Assembly (NCBI RefSeq): GCF_002266465.3
Contig: NZ_CP029427.2
Span: forward strand, 4,962,501 to 5,026,500
Direction: 5' to 3'
Length of the DNA stretch: 64,000 bases
DNA from: Bradyrhizobium symbiodeficiens
GTDB lineage: Bacteria > Pseudomonadota > Alphaproteobacteria > Rhizobiales > Xanthobacteraceae
Positions 1-8,967 of this stretch are shown here, piece by piece. Made by a program: the position numbers and the translations under genes. The stretch's first letter is position 1, and each line of letters opens with the position of its first letter. A model generated the notes under the pieces. The model saw only the letters and a list, made by a program, of their open reading frames with translations. It was not told the DNA's origin and searched no databases.

Positions 1-979
1 CCGACGTGGTCAGGCCGAGAGACTTGAGCAGGTCGGCCTTGCCGGTGACGCTCAGATCCGCACCCGTCGAGCTCTTCAGCGTGATGGCGCCGCCACCAAC
101 GCTCGAAGCGGTCTGGTTGACGCTCGTCGCGATCGTCGCAGCACCCGCGCTGATGGATACCGTCTTCACGCCGCTGGCCAGATCGACCGCGGTCAAGAGA
201 TCGGCGACGGTCGCAGTCGGGGTACCGGCAGTGCCGAGATAGACCGTGGTGTTGCCGCTGCCGTCGGTGACGAGATTGCCGCTGACGCCCGAACCGGACG
301 GAACCGCAGTCGACGCCGGAGCTGCGCCCGAGCGGAAGGTGATGGTCTTGCCGTTCACCGTCAACGTGTCGCCGTCGGCGGGCTGGGCGTTGCTGGCGAG
401 GCCAGTTGCCGTCGTGCCGTTGGTGGCGATCAGGGTGATGGTGCCGGTCAGGGCCGTGGTGCCGTCGCCGGCCGTTCCCGCGGTGCCCGTGAAGGAGCCG
501 ATGGTCGCGCCGAGGGTCGTGGTGCCGCTCGCAGCAGTGGTGCCGCCGGCCGCGCCGCTATAAACGACGTTGCTGTTCGCAGTCGCACTGGCGTACGAGG
601 TCGTGCCGCGCAGGTCGGCCGCCGTCGCACCCGAGATGGTCGCGGAGACGTTGGACTTGGTGGAGTAGCCGACCGTGGTCTGCAGCGCCTGGTTGGCGAT
701 CGACTTGGCGCTGTCGATCAGCTTCTGCAGCGAGGTGATGCCGGTGTTGGCGGCCTGCAGCACCTGCACGCCGTTGGCGATACCATCGAGCAGATTGTTG
801 ATGTCGCTGGCGCGGTTGTCGAGCGACTGCGCGGTGAAGAAGTTGGTGGGATTGTCCAGGGCCGAGTTGACGCTCTTGCCGGTCGACAGACGGTTCTGCG
901 TGGTGGCGAGAAGATCAGCGGTGGACTGGAGGGAGAGCAGGTTCTGACGAACCGATGCGGAGAGGACGATGCCTGACAT
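1..979 (-). CDS. fliC: Flagellin, 5' part only (3' end lies beyond the window)
   Basis: Structural subunit of the flagellar filament, exported through the flagellar type III apparatus. The protein begins MSGIVLSASVRQNLLSLQST and continues with the conserved N-terminal D0/D1 flagellin helices (NRLSTGKSVNSALDNP, then a QVLQAANTGITSLQKL stretch). After about residue 140 it enters a Gly/Thr/Ala-rich variable region; near residue 200 this contains DGDTLTVNGKTITF, a module also present in the FlgL and FlgE of this window. About 326 residues are visible and no stop is reached, so the C-terminal D1/D0 helices lie outside. The ATG at 979 is preceded by an AAAGG-like ribosome binding site. flbT is divergent from it, 320 bases away. 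Confidence 0.9.
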   Translation of the reverse strand, partial: MSGIVLSASVRQNLLSLQSTADLLATTQNRLSTGKSVNSALDNPTNFFTAQSLDNRASDINNLLDGIANGVQVLQAANTGITSLQKLIDSAKSIANQALQTTVGYSTKSNVSATISGATAADLRGTTSYASATANSNVVYSGAAGGTTAASGTTTLGATIGSFTGTAGTAGDGTTALTGTITLIATNGTTATGLASNAQPADGDTLTVNGKTITFRSGAAPASTAVPSGSGVSGNLVTDGSGNTTVYLGTAGTPTATVADLLTAVDLASGVKTVSISAGAATIATSVNQTASSVGGGAITLKSSTGADLSVTGKADLLKSLGLTTS

Positions 980-1300
980 AACTCTGTTACCTTTCTGGTA
1001 AACGACGCTACTTTTACTCGTCTGCTTGGATCGAGAGTGACCCAGCGACCGGCGGACCGTGGCGCCGAGACCTCTAACGAAACATGAAATGAAACTCGCG
1101 CTTTCGCCGCCGTGCGCGTGATTCGGCCCCCGACGGCGCGCATATCGCTGCGCCGCCGCAGCGACGACCCCTTGAAAGCATTGAGCTTTTCCGAACGAAG
1201 ATCAGGAATTTACAGCTCGTTAACTAGTTGCGAGCGAGAATCACCACTTCAAAGGCCGCAACGAACGCTCGGTTACGAAAGCGTTGATGGAGAACAGGCA
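980..1300. other. Divergent intergenic region between flagellin and flbT
   Basis: This stretch must contain the flagellin 5' untranslated region and the promoters of both divergent genes. FlbT proteins are known to act on flagellin mRNA leaders, so the flagellin-proximal part (about 980-1100) is the expected target. No flaF gene lies here, although flaF often sits between fliC and flbT. I see no convincing coding sequence, no CtrA full box and no clear sigma-54 site; a lone GTTAAC occurs near 1219. Confidence 0.5.
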
Positions 1301-1741
1301 ATGGCTCTCAAGGTCGAGCTCAGACCGCACGAACGCATCATCGTCGGTAACTGCGTGATTACCAATACGGACCAGCGCGCTCGCCTCCTGATCGACGGCG
1401 ACAACGTGCCGATCCTGCGCGAGCGCGACATCCTCACGCCGGAGACCGCGGATTCGCCTGCGAAGCTCGTCTATCTGGCGGTCCAGCTCATGTACATCTC
1501 GCCGGATCCGCAGAGCCAGCACGGCACCTATTTCAACCTGGTGCGCGATATCGTCACCGCGGTGCCGAGCGCCTGGCCGATCATCGAGGGCATCAACAAC
1601 AACATCCTGAACGGCGACCTCTACCGGGCGCTGAAGGACGCCCGCAAGCTGATCGCCTATGAAGAGAAGCTGCGCAGCCAATTCGAGGCCACCCATCCCC
1701 TGACGGAAGCGGCCAAGGACGACGTGAGCTCCGCCGCCTGA
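1301..1741 (+). CDS. flbT: Flagellar biosynthesis repressor FlbT
   Basis: FlbT is a post-transcriptional regulator of flagellin in alphaproteobacteria. It binds the flagellin mRNA leader and links filament synthesis to completion of the hook. The 146-residue product starts MALKVELRPHERIIVGN and keeps the family core (DNVPILRERDILTPETA, then VYLAVQLMYIS). Length and sequence fit the family. The ATG at 1301 is chosen because family members begin MALKVEL-like; the longer upstream reading has no family similarity. It lies divergent from the flagellin gene and is followed by a strong hairpin at 1771-1805. Confidence 0.93.
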   Translation: MALKVELRPHERIIVGNCVITNTDQRARLLIDGDNVPILRERDILTPETADSPAKLVYLAVQLMYISPDPQSQHGTYFNLVRDIVTAVPSAWPIIEGINNNILNGDLYRALKDARKLIAYEEKLRSQFEATHPLTEAAKDDVSSAA

Positions 1742-1770
1742 CGCGCGCATTCGCGCGCGCCCCGCGAAAC

Positions 1771-1805
1771 GACAACGGCCCCGGATCGCCTCCGGGGCCG
1801 TTGTC
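1771..1805. terminator. Perfect 15-bp stem hairpin between convergent genes
   Basis: Arms 1771-1785 and 1791-1805 are exact reverse complements with a 5-base loop. It sits between the 3' ends of flbT (+) and the PLP decarboxylase (-), so it can serve both directions, although it has no long T run on either side. Confidence 0.75.
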
Positions 1806-1824
1806 GTCTCAGCCATGCACCCGG

Positions 1825-3324
1825 CTATTGCGCTGCGAGCGGCGGTGCCTCGACCTCGATCATTCCGTCGCCGCACCGCCGGCCGCCGAACTCCAGCACG
1901 GCTCCGACCAGCGCCTCGACGTCCGCCTCCTCGGTGCGGTGATTGACGATCGCGGCGCGGATCGCAAACCTGCCGCCCAGCGTCGTGCTCGAGGGCGCCG
2001 CCATTCCGGACTCCTGGATGTCGGCGACGATCTCGCGATTGACCGCATCATCGGCCCGGTAGCGGAAGCAGACGATGTTGAGGTTGACCGGCGCCAGCAA
2101 TTCCAGCCGTGGTTCGGCCAGGACGCGGGCCTCCAGATATTTCGCCAGCGCGCAGCTTCGCGTGATCGTCGCACCGAGCCGGTCGATGCCGAATGTCTTC
2201 AGCGTGAACCATGTCTTCAGCGCACGAAAGCCGCGCGACAGATCGGGGCCGAGATCGCAGGGCCAGACCGCGCCCGCCGCGAGCCCCCTCGCCTCGCGGC
2301 GCAGATAGGCCGCGGGCTGCGCAAAGGCGTGCCGATGCTGCTCGCCGTCGCGCACAAGCAGGAAGCCGGCGTCGTAGGGCACCTGTCCCCATTTGTGGAA
2401 GTCGAGCGCAATGGAATCCGCGAGCTCGATGCCGCCGAGCAGCGGCGCGAGCTCAGGCGAGAAGATCGCGAGCGCGCCGAAAGCACCGTCGACGTGAAAC
2501 CAGATGCCCTCCTCGCGGCACAGCTCCGCGATCGCCTCGAGGTCGTCGATCGCACCAATGTCCACCGTACCGGCGGACGCGACGACCAGGAACGGCTTGA
2601 AACCGACCTCGCGATCGACAGTGATCTGCGCACGCAGCGCGGCTACGTCGATGCGATGATCGGCATCGACGCCGATCTTGCGCAGCGCGTCGGTGCCCAG
2701 CCCGGCAATGTCCATCGCCCTGGAGACGCAGCCATGCGCGGCCTGCGACGTATAGGCCGTCAGCACCGCGCCGTCATTGCCGATGCCGTGCTGCCGCGCC
2801 AGCGTTCCGAGCGCAGCGTTGCGCGCCACCAGCACCGCCATCAGATTGGCCATCGACGTGCCCGTGACGAAGATGCCGCTCGCGCTGTCCGGAAACGCGA
2901 ACAGGCGGCGCATCCAGTCGACGATCTGACGCTCGACCTCGATCGGCATGTGGTCGCGTCCGCCGAGATTGGCGTTGAGACCGGCAGCGAGCATCTCCGC
3001 GATCATGCCGACCGCGGTGCCGCCACCATGCACCCAGCCCATGAAGCCCGGATGGACGTTGCCGGTGGCATAGGGCGCGACATGCTCGACGAACTCGCGA
3101 TAGACCTCGGCGAGCTCGCTCGCCTCGTGCGGCACGTCCGCCTTGAAGGCCGTGCGGGTCGCATCGGGAATCGGCTGCCAGACCGGGCGCGCCCGAACGT
3201 TGGCGATGCCGTCGATCGCATCGTCGAGCATGCGATGGGCGAGCGCGCGAAATTCGCTCCATTCCTGCGGATCGAGCGAGGTGCGGACAACGGAGCTCTG
3301 CGCGTTGCGGATGATCTCGTTCAT
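1825..3324 (-). CDS. Pyridoxal-dependent group II decarboxylase
   Basis: A 499-residue PLP enzyme of the aromatic-L-amino-acid/glutamate decarboxylase fold. Visible motifs are WFHVDGAFGAL (about residue 273, packing on the cofactor) and LDFHKWGQVPYDAG, whose lysine (about residue 310) should form the Schiff base with PLP. The substrate cannot be read from sequence; the family includes tryptophan, tyrosine, glutamate and diaminobutyrate decarboxylases. The start at 3324 is fixed by an ATGA overlap with the stop of the upstream ATP-grasp gene, a sign of translational coupling. It is the last gene of a four-gene leftward unit (6991 to 1825). Inference: it makes an amine used by, or derived from, the product of the ATP-grasp enzyme. 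Confidence 0.85.
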   Translation of the reverse strand: MNEIIRNAQSSVVRTSLDPQEWSEFRALAHRMLDDAIDGIANVRARPVWQPIPDATRTAFKADVPHEASELAEVYREFVEHVAPYATGNVHPGFMGWVHGGGTAVGMIAEMLAAGLNANLGGRDHMPIEVERQIVDWMRRLFAFPDSASGIFVTGTSMANLMAVLVARNAALGTLARQHGIGNDGAVLTAYTSQAAHGCVSRAMDIAGLGTDALRKIGVDADHRIDVAALRAQITVDREVGFKPFLVVASAGTVDIGAIDDLEAIAELCREEGIWFHVDGAFGALAIFSPELAPLLGGIELADSIALDFHKWGQVPYDAGFLLVRDGEQHRHAFAQPAAYLRREARGLAAGAVWPCDLGPDLSRGFRALKTWFTLKTFGIDRLGATITRSCALAKYLEARVLAEPRLELLAPVNLNIVCFRYRADDAVNREIVADIQESGMAAPSSTTLGGRFAIRAAIVNHRTEEADVEALVGAVLEFGGRRCGDGMIEVEAPPLAAQ

Positions 3325-4574
3325 GTTGCACTCCCCTCGCCTGCTCCTGCATGCCGCGACAGCATCGCCGAGAACGCTGCGAAGATCTTGCGCATCTGCG
3401 GCGGCTTGTACGGAAACACGTCCGGCGAATCCATGTTGTGCACGACGGCGGTGTTGTCGGCTTCGAAAACCAGCAGCTCGTTGCTCTGGTTCTCGGCGCA
3501 ATCGACGATGAAATAATCGAGGCCGACGCGCCGGCTCATCTCGTCGAGCGCGTTTCCGTGGCGCGCCGCGAAGGCGCGATCGAAGTCGCGCATGAAGATC
3601 GCCTCTTCCGCACGCTTCTCCTCGCTGAAGGCCATGTAGGCGTTGAGATACCAGATGTCCCAGCGGTCGGCGATCGCCATGTGGCAGGCGTAGGGTTTGC
3701 CGTCGACCATCGCGAGACGATATTTGCGGTAGAGCCCGTCGGCGCTCGAATAGTCGACGAAGCGCGCGACGAAGAAATCCTGCTCGTCACGCTCGGCAAG
3801 ATAGGCTGCGATCGCCGCGGCATCGTCGAGCTTCGCGAGTCCGACGCCGGCATGCGAGCCGCGCGGCCGCGCGATCATCGGAAAGCGCAATTCGCCCGCG
3901 ATGTCCCGGCAGGCGATCTGCCCTCGTGAAAGATCGGACAATTGCGCGCGCGTTGCGTGAATCGTCGCGGGAATGTCGAGACCCGGCACGCCGGCCAGCA
4001 GCCGGTGCAGCTTGTCGCGATCGAGGTTGCCGATGCGATCGGGACGATTGAGCAGTGGCCGCGGCCAACGCGGCGCGACCCTCTCGATCGAAGCAAGCGC
4101 CTCGCGGCATTCCTCGGAATCGGATGCGACCACGATGGCGACGTCGTGCTCGGGCAAATCCTTTGGCAGACCGACGCCCTTGACCACGTAGAGCGTCAAC
4201 AGCTCGATGTCGGAGCCTTCGAGCAGGAAATCGATAGGCGTGTTGCCGCCCATGTCGATGTCGGCTGCAAGCGCGAGCACGCGCAAGCCCGGCTTCGGAG
4301 CAGCGCTCGGCGTGCGAAACAATTGGTGGAAGGCCAGCACCTCCGACTGGATCGCAAGCCCCTGATCCTTGTCGCCGAGCAGCTGCGTGATCAACGACAG
4401 ATCCAGCCCTTCGCCCGCCAGCGCCGTCCCCGCCGCGATCCGCGCCACCAGCTGGTCGCGCAACGGATGCAGGTCGCCACCTTCGAAGGCCTGGCGCGTC
4501 AACTGCGCGAAGCCGATGCGATCGGCATAGTTCGCCGCGGTCATGCGAAGCTGCGCGGAAACCGGATGCTGCAT
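3321..4574 (-). CDS. RimK-like ATP-grasp protein
   Basis: A 417-residue protein whose C-terminal two thirds is an ATP-grasp domain: a nucleotide-binding strand with MIARPRGSHAGVGL (about residue 236) and the metal-ligand segment VFEADNTAVVHN (about residue 373). ATP-grasp enzymes activate a carboxylate as acyl phosphate and ligate it to an amine or thiol. The N-terminal part resembles nothing I can name. Similar C-terminal modules occur in rhizobial TPR/ATP-grasp proteins, from memory. It starts 1 base after the stop of the upstream PLP gene and overlaps the downstream decarboxylase by 4 bases. Substrates are unknown; peptide or amide bond formation is an inference from the fold. Confidence 0.75.
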   Translation of the reverse strand: MQHPVSAQLRMTAANYADRIGFAQLTRQAFEGGDLHPLRDQLVARIAAGTALAGEGLDLSLITQLLGDKDQGLAIQSEVLAFHQLFRTPSAAPKPGLRVLALAADIDMGGNTPIDFLLEGSDIELLTLYVVKGVGLPKDLPEHDVAIVVASDSEECREALASIERVAPRWPRPLLNRPDRIGNLDRDKLHRLLAGVPGLDIPATIHATRAQLSDLSRGQIACRDIAGELRFPMIARPRGSHAGVGLAKLDDAAAIAAYLAERDEQDFFVARFVDYSSADGLYRKYRLAMVDGKPYACHMAIADRWDIWYLNAYMAFSEEKRAEEAIFMRDFDRAFAARHGNALDEMSRRVGLDYFIVDCAENQSNELLVFEADNTAVVHNMDSPDVFPYKPPQMRKIFAAFSAMLSRHAGAGEGSAT

Positions 4575-4575
4575 C

Positions 4576-6225
4576 TCACACCTCGAAAGCGGAGTTTACC
4601 GGCACGGCCGCGACCGTGCCACGGTCGAGCAGCAGCTCGATCTTTACCAGCACATGGGCGATGCGATCGAGAATGTCCTGCACGTTGCGTTGCGCCTGCG
4701 CGCTGTCGGGCGACCATGCCTCGGTCACGAGCCGTGCGCCGACGCAGAGGCGCAGCACGGCCTGCGGCGCCTCGTCCTGCCGCTCCAGCCGGACCGGCTG
4801 GCCGACCAGGCAGCGCTGCACGGCAACCTGCCGGTCCGCAGCGCTGCCGCCGATCGCCTCGTTCATGTCGCGCGCCAGCGCCCGATGCACGGCCCCGGTC
4901 TCGGCGATGGAGACCGGCTTGCCGTCGCGCAGCAGGATGAACGGAAAGATGGTGGCTTGTGCAAATTCCTCATCATCCGCGCCGGCGGTCCCGATCGCGG
5001 ATCGGACGACGCGAAACGATGGCGACAGCGCGATCATGCTGTCGATGCCGGCCGCAAGCCCGGCGAGCACGTCGGCACGGAAAGCCCCGGGTACGGCGTA
5101 GTAGCGGCCGATCTCGGCCAGCGCCGCTTCCCAGCGCAGCCATTGACCGAAGTTCGGACGGCGTTCGAAGCGCGAACGCAGCGCCGTCCAGGCCACCGGC
5201 CAATCGCAACGGCCGGCATAATCGAAGATACCAGGCGCAATCCCCTCGGCCCGGTCGAGCGACCGCGAAAGGCCCTTCGGCACCAGCACCGCACCGCTGA
5301 AGGCAGGTCCACCGAAGAATTTCGAGCCTGACATCAGCACCATATAGCCGCGGTCGAGATAGGAGCGCAGCCGGCGGCGGCCGAGCCGGGCCTGGCAGGC
5401 GTCGACGACGATCTGGACCTTGCGCGGCCAGCGCCGCGCGATCTCGTCGAGACAGGCCTCGCTCGGTGCGCGCCAGCCTAGCTTCGATGCATCCATGATC
5501 TGGAGCAGCACGGGCGCGCCTTGCGCGATCGTGGCCTCGATCGCATCCAGCACCGCGGCATCGATGTCCGCGCGCATCGCAATCCCGGGCGCGGTCCCGA
5601 GCAGCGGCAACGTAACACTGGCGCCGGCAAGCCCTGCGACCGCACCGTCCTTGCGAACCGCAAGGCCGCTCGCTGTCATCGAGCTGAAATGGTGCCCGCG
5701 GGCGGTATGGATCGTACCGCTTCCGGTCTGGTCGGCGCCGACCACGATCGTCACCGGCGGCGCCCCGAGCAACACACGCGCCAGGAATAAGGCGTGGAGC
5801 TGGGAGTCCGTGCCGGAGGGCGAGAACACGATGTCGACGAGCGCAGAGAGCTGGAGATGACCGCGCAGCTCGTCCCGCATGTCCTCGCAGCGCGCGTCGA
5901 AGGCGATCTCGACCTCGTCGAACAGGCATTTGTGCATCAGCTCTTCGCGCGCCAGCGCGGCGCGGTCGTAAGCCGCTTGCGAGATCGTCGATGCGGTCGA
6001 GGAGGCGAAATTCCACATCTCCGGCTCCGGCGAAGCCGCACAGCCATAGCCGTTGACGCGATCCCTGGCGTCGAGCGCCAGCCGCGGATCGCCGCCGGAG
6101 ACGAGCAGCGTGTCCAATGGTGTGAAGAGATCGCGCAGGCGATAACGCGAGCCGCCGTCGGGGACGGGCTCCTGACCAGACAGACGGGATGCGCCGGCGC
6201 TCATCCCGGAAGGCTCACGCCGCAT
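4576..6225 (-). CDS. PLP-dependent enzyme, class V aminotransferase / cysteine desulfurase-like fold
   Basis: A 549-residue protein. IVVDACQARLG (about residue 274) looks like the PLP-contacting aspartate segment, and MVLMSGSKFFGGP (about residue 301) carries the likely Schiff-base lysine. The N-terminal part has FSPSGTDSQLHALFL, the phosphate-binding-type segment of fold-type I enzymes. It is longer than usual class V enzymes, with about 120 extra C-terminal residues. The start is either ATG 6225, which overlaps the glycosyltransferase stop, or ATG 6204 (MSAGASRL, seven codons later); neither has an obvious ribosome site, so coupling is likely. It is gene two of the four-gene cluster. The reaction cannot be assigned; lyase, desulfurase or transaminase are all possible. 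Confidence 0.75.
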   Translation of the reverse strand: MRREPSGMSAGASRLSGQEPVPDGGSRYRLRDLFTPLDTLLVSGGDPRLALDARDRVNGYGCAASPEPEMWNFASSTASTISQAAYDRAALAREELMHKCLFDEVEIAFDARCEDMRDELRGHLQLSALVDIVFSPSGTDSQLHALFLARVLLGAPPVTIVVGADQTGSGTIHTARGHHFSSMTASGLAVRKDGAVAGLAGASVTLPLLGTAPGIAMRADIDAAVLDAIEATIAQGAPVLLQIMDASKLGWRAPSEACLDEIARRWPRKVQIVVDACQARLGRRRLRSYLDRGYMVLMSGSKFFGGPAFSGAVLVPKGLSRSLDRAEGIAPGIFDYAGRCDWPVAWTALRSRFERRPNFGQWLRWEAALAEIGRYYAVPGAFRADVLAGLAAGIDSMIALSPSFRVVRSAIGTAGADDEEFAQATIFPFILLRDGKPVSIAETGAVHRALARDMNEAIGGSAADRQVAVQRCLVGQPVRLERQDEAPQAVLRLCVGARLVTEAWSPDSAQAQRNVQDILDRIAHVLVKIELLLDRGTVAAVPVNSAFEV

Positions 6226-6991
6226 CGGCCGCAGGCGCGGCTGCGAATTGCGATGCGATGTCGCCGTGGAACACCGACGGCCCGACGTGATCGAGCGAGC
6301 TCTGGATGTCGGCCCAGATCTCGCCGCCGATACCGGTCCAGCGCTTGCAGAAGGCGAAGTCCTCGGAAAGATAGGTGCCGGTTGCCGGGTCGATCATGCA
6401 TTCGAACAGCGCGAACCGGTTCTGGCTCGCGGCAAGGGTGTCGTGCGAATGCTCGCGGAAGAACTGAAGGGCCGCATGGTCCGGATGGCGGCACATCGCC
6501 TCCAGCGCCTGGCGCCGGATCATCAGGAAGCCGGTGCCGGCATAGCGCACGCGGGTGAAGCCGTTGACCACGACGATGCGGTCGGGATCCTCGATCTCAA
6601 GCACGTAGTCGAGCGACGCGGCCGGCACATCGGCGCGGCCGGACTGGATCGCCCGCGCGGCCTTGTCCCAGTTGATCCGCTTGATCGGATAGCAGCCGGC
6701 GACGACGTCCGCCCCGCATTCGATCAGCCGGAACACCTGCTCCGGCTTGAAGCCGATATCGGCGTCGATGAACAGGAAATGCGTCGCCCTGGGATCGTCC
6801 AGAAACATCGCGACCAAATTGGCCCGCGCGCGGGTGATCAGCGCGTCGCCGTCGCGCAGCAGCACCTTGAGCTCGAGGTTGGACATTCCGTGCACGGCCC
6901 GCTGCAGCGCGAAGATCGAGCTCGCATAGATGCTCGACACCTGCCCGCCGAAGCACGGCGTTGCCACCACCAAATGCATCTTGTCCGACAT
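6215..6991 (-). CDS. GT-A-type glycosyltransferase-like protein
   Basis: A 258-residue protein beginning MSDKMHLVVATPCFGGQV. It has a nucleotide-sugar transferase look: LLRDGDALITRARANLVA, then FLFIDADIGFKPEQV around residue 75, where DAD is the metal-binding DxD motif, and later GTGFLMIRRQALEAM and YLSEDFAFCKRW. No signal peptide or membrane segment is visible, so it should act in the cytoplasm. It is the first gene of the four-gene unit. Its 3' end overlaps the next gene, and a perfect CtrA box lies 50 bases upstream of its ATG. The acceptor is unknown; flagellin or hook protein is plausible only from position. Confidence 0.75.
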   Translation of the reverse strand: MSDKMHLVVATPCFGGQVSSIYASSIFALQRAVHGMSNLELKVLLRDGDALITRARANLVAMFLDDPRATHFLFIDADIGFKPEQVFRLIECGADVVAGCYPIKRINWDKAARAIQSGRADVPAASLDYVLEIEDPDRIVVVNGFTRVRYAGTGFLMIRRQALEAMCRHPDHAALQFFREHSHDTLAASQNRFALFECMIDPATGTYLSEDFAFCKRWTGIGGEIWADIQSSLDHVGPSVFHGDIASQFAAAPAADAA

Positions 6992-7040
6992 CGACAGCTC
7001 CGCCCCGCTCCAATCCTCACCAAGAGGTAAAGAGGCATGG

Positions 7041-7055
7041 TTAACGGCGCCTTAA
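7041..7055 (-). promoter_or_regulatory. CtrA box TTAA-N7-TTAA upstream of the glycosyltransferase cluster
   Basis: TTAA at 7041-7044 and TTAA at 7052-7055 are separated by exactly seven bases, the CtrA full-site consensus of alphaproteobacteria. It lies in the 71-base gap between the flgL stop (7063) and the glycosyltransferase ATG (6991), at a distance suited to a promoter. It implies that the four-gene cluster has its own cell-cycle-linked start rather than being only a tail of the hook operon. Confidence 0.65.
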
Positions 7056-7062
7056 CGCGTCC

Positions 7063-8946
7063 TTACAGGAACTTGACGAGCGAGAGCTGCGCGAGGTTCG
7101 AGGTCACCTGGTAGGACGCCTGGAGCGCGTTCTGGAGCGCCAGCAGCTGGCTCGCGACCTGGTCGGGCGAGGCCGATTCCGCCTGGTCGATGATGGTCTG
7201 GAGCTGCGCCTTGGCCTGGGTCTGGCGCGTGCTCGCATCCTTCATCGTATTCTGGGCCATCGCGATGTCGGTCTGGATGTCCTCGATGCGCTGCTGGCCG
7301 GGCTGCTGGGTCAGCGCCTGGGTGGTGCGCAGGCTCAGCGCGGCGACCTGCCCGCCCGAATACTGCCCGGTCGGCGAAGTCGAGAAGGTCCCGAACACCG
7401 CGGTCGCCTGCAACAGCTGGCGGATCGCGTCCTCGTTCGCCTGGGCGCCGTATTGGACCGAGACGGAATCGTCGACCCGCGCCATCGCAGTCGAACGCGG
7501 CGAGCCGGGCCCGTCATTGCCAAGGTACCATTTCACCGTGGTGGCCGAGCCGTTGACCAGCGTCGTCGCCGAGCTCGCGGGCGAGGAGCCGACGCGCAGC
7601 GGCGGCTGGGTGGCGGTCACGGGCGTCGCGCTGAAGCCGAGCGAACCGAGCGCCCCGGTATTCGAGCTCGTGATGTTCAAACTCGCCGCATCGTCTGTGT
7701 TGATCGTGATCGAGCCGCCGTGGACCGTCGAGGGCTTCGACGTCCCCGTGATCTGGTCGATCTTGCCGAGCAGATCCTGGATGCTGTCGGTGACGTTGAG
7801 CTGGTTGCCGGTCGCGCCCGACGCCACGAATGTCAGCGTGGTGCCGTTGACCGTGATGGTGTCGCCCGCAACGAAGCCCGGCGAGATCGAGTCCGAGGGG
7901 CTCGCGCCCGACAGCGCCGTTGCACCGCTGATCGGTGCGGGCGGCGCCGCCTGGTTGTTGACGGCCGTGCCGATCGCAGAGCTGGCGGTGTTGAAGAAAT
8001 TGTCGCCGGCGACGATGGCGGATGCCGCGACCAGCGAGGTGTTTGCGAGTTTCGTGATCGCGGTGTTCAGCGCGGTGTTGAGGTTGTTGGCGGTGTTGGT
8101 CGGATTGACGGGGGTGCTGGCGTCGATGGCGAAGCTGCCGAGCGGCGTCGGCGTGGCCGTCGACGCGGTCAGGTCGATCTGCTCGATCGAGCCGTCCGGC
8201 AGCGTGAACTGCACGCTCAGCTTGTCGCCATTGTTCGGATTGACGCCGTTGAGATCGACCGAAAACGACACCGGCGAGCCACTCGGGCCGGTGATGGTCG
8301 CCCCCGTCAGGGTCGAGGACACCGCCTTGAGCTTGAGTCCGAACGGCGATCCGGCGGCGTCTTCCGACACCTGGACCGAGCTCGGCGTCGGCTGCGTCTG
8401 CACTAGGCGACCCATGCCGTTGGCGCCGAGATCGGCGGCCTGGCGCTCCGCCATCACGGTCTTGAACCCCGCCTGCGTCGTGGTGCCGTTGATGATGTCG
8501 CCGGCATTCGCAACCGACTGCGTGCCGATGGCCGTTCCGGAGAACAGATAACGGTTGCCGGTCTGCGTGTTGAGCACGCCGATCATCGAGCCGAACTGGG
8601 CGGCGGCGGTGTTCTGCGCGATGGTCTGGCCGTTGACGTTGAGATCCTGCGCGGTGTTGGCCGCACCCGTCTGCACCGTGCTGCGGATCTTGGTCAGCGA
8701 CTGCAGCGCGGTGTTGGCGAGGTTGATGCTGACGTTGACGTTGGTGATCGTGTCGGTATAGGCGGCGATGTTGGAGAGCTGCGCGCGCCCGGCGATCGCA
8801 AAGCCCTCGTTGGTGCCCATCCCGGAATAGTTCTGCGACAGCTTGCCGGTCGAGAGCTGCGTCGACAGGTCCGTGAGCTGCTGATTGATATTGCGGATCT
8901 GCGAGCCGAGAATCGACGAAGAGTAGTTGATGCTGCTGATCGACAT
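7063..8946 (-). CDS. flgL: Flagellar hook-filament junction protein FlgL (HAP3)
   Basis: FlgL joins the hook to the flagellin filament. The N-terminus (MSISSINYSSSILGSQIRNI, then STQLSTGKLSQNY) is the flagellin-like D0/D1 helix, and the C-terminus (LQASYQVTSNLAQLSLVKFL) is the matching helix. At 627 residues it is about twice the enterobacterial FlgL. The extra central part, residues about 340-442, includes GDTITVNGTTLTFVASG and LLGKIDQITG, a module that recurs in FlgE and flagellin here. It is the last gene of the flgE-flgK-flgL operon, 21 bases after flgK. Confidence 0.92.
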   Translation of the reverse strand: MSISSINYSSSILGSQIRNINQQLTDLSTQLSTGKLSQNYSGMGTNEGFAIAGRAQLSNIAAYTDTITNVNVSINLANTALQSLTKIRSTVQTGAANTAQDLNVNGQTIAQNTAAAQFGSMIGVLNTQTGNRYLFSGTAIGTQSVANAGDIINGTTTQAGFKTVMAERQAADLGANGMGRLVQTQPTPSSVQVSEDAAGSPFGLKLKAVSSTLTGATITGPSGSPVSFSVDLNGVNPNNGDKLSVQFTLPDGSIEQIDLTASTATPTPLGSFAIDASTPVNPTNTANNLNTALNTAITKLANTSLVAASAIVAGDNFFNTASSAIGTAVNNQAAPPAPISGATALSGASPSDSISPGFVAGDTITVNGTTLTFVASGATGNQLNVTDSIQDLLGKIDQITGTSKPSTVHGGSITINTDDAASLNITSSNTGALGSLGFSATPVTATQPPLRVGSSPASSATTLVNGSATTVKWYLGNDGPGSPRSTAMARVDDSVSVQYGAQANEDAIRQLLQATAVFGTFSTSPTGQYSGGQVAALSLRTTQALTQQPGQQRIEDIQTDIAMAQNTMKDASTRQTQAKAQLQTIIDQAESASPDQVASQLLALQNALQASYQVTSNLAQLSLVKFL

Positions 8947-8967
8947 GTTTCAGAGCCCTGTTACTTG

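Noticed and set aside
1801..3516. A 571-codon plus-strand frame over the PLP decarboxylase
   Set aside because: Shadow of the real minus-strand gene. Composition is dominated by Arg/Ala/Asp and it crosses the terminator hairpin at 1771-1805.
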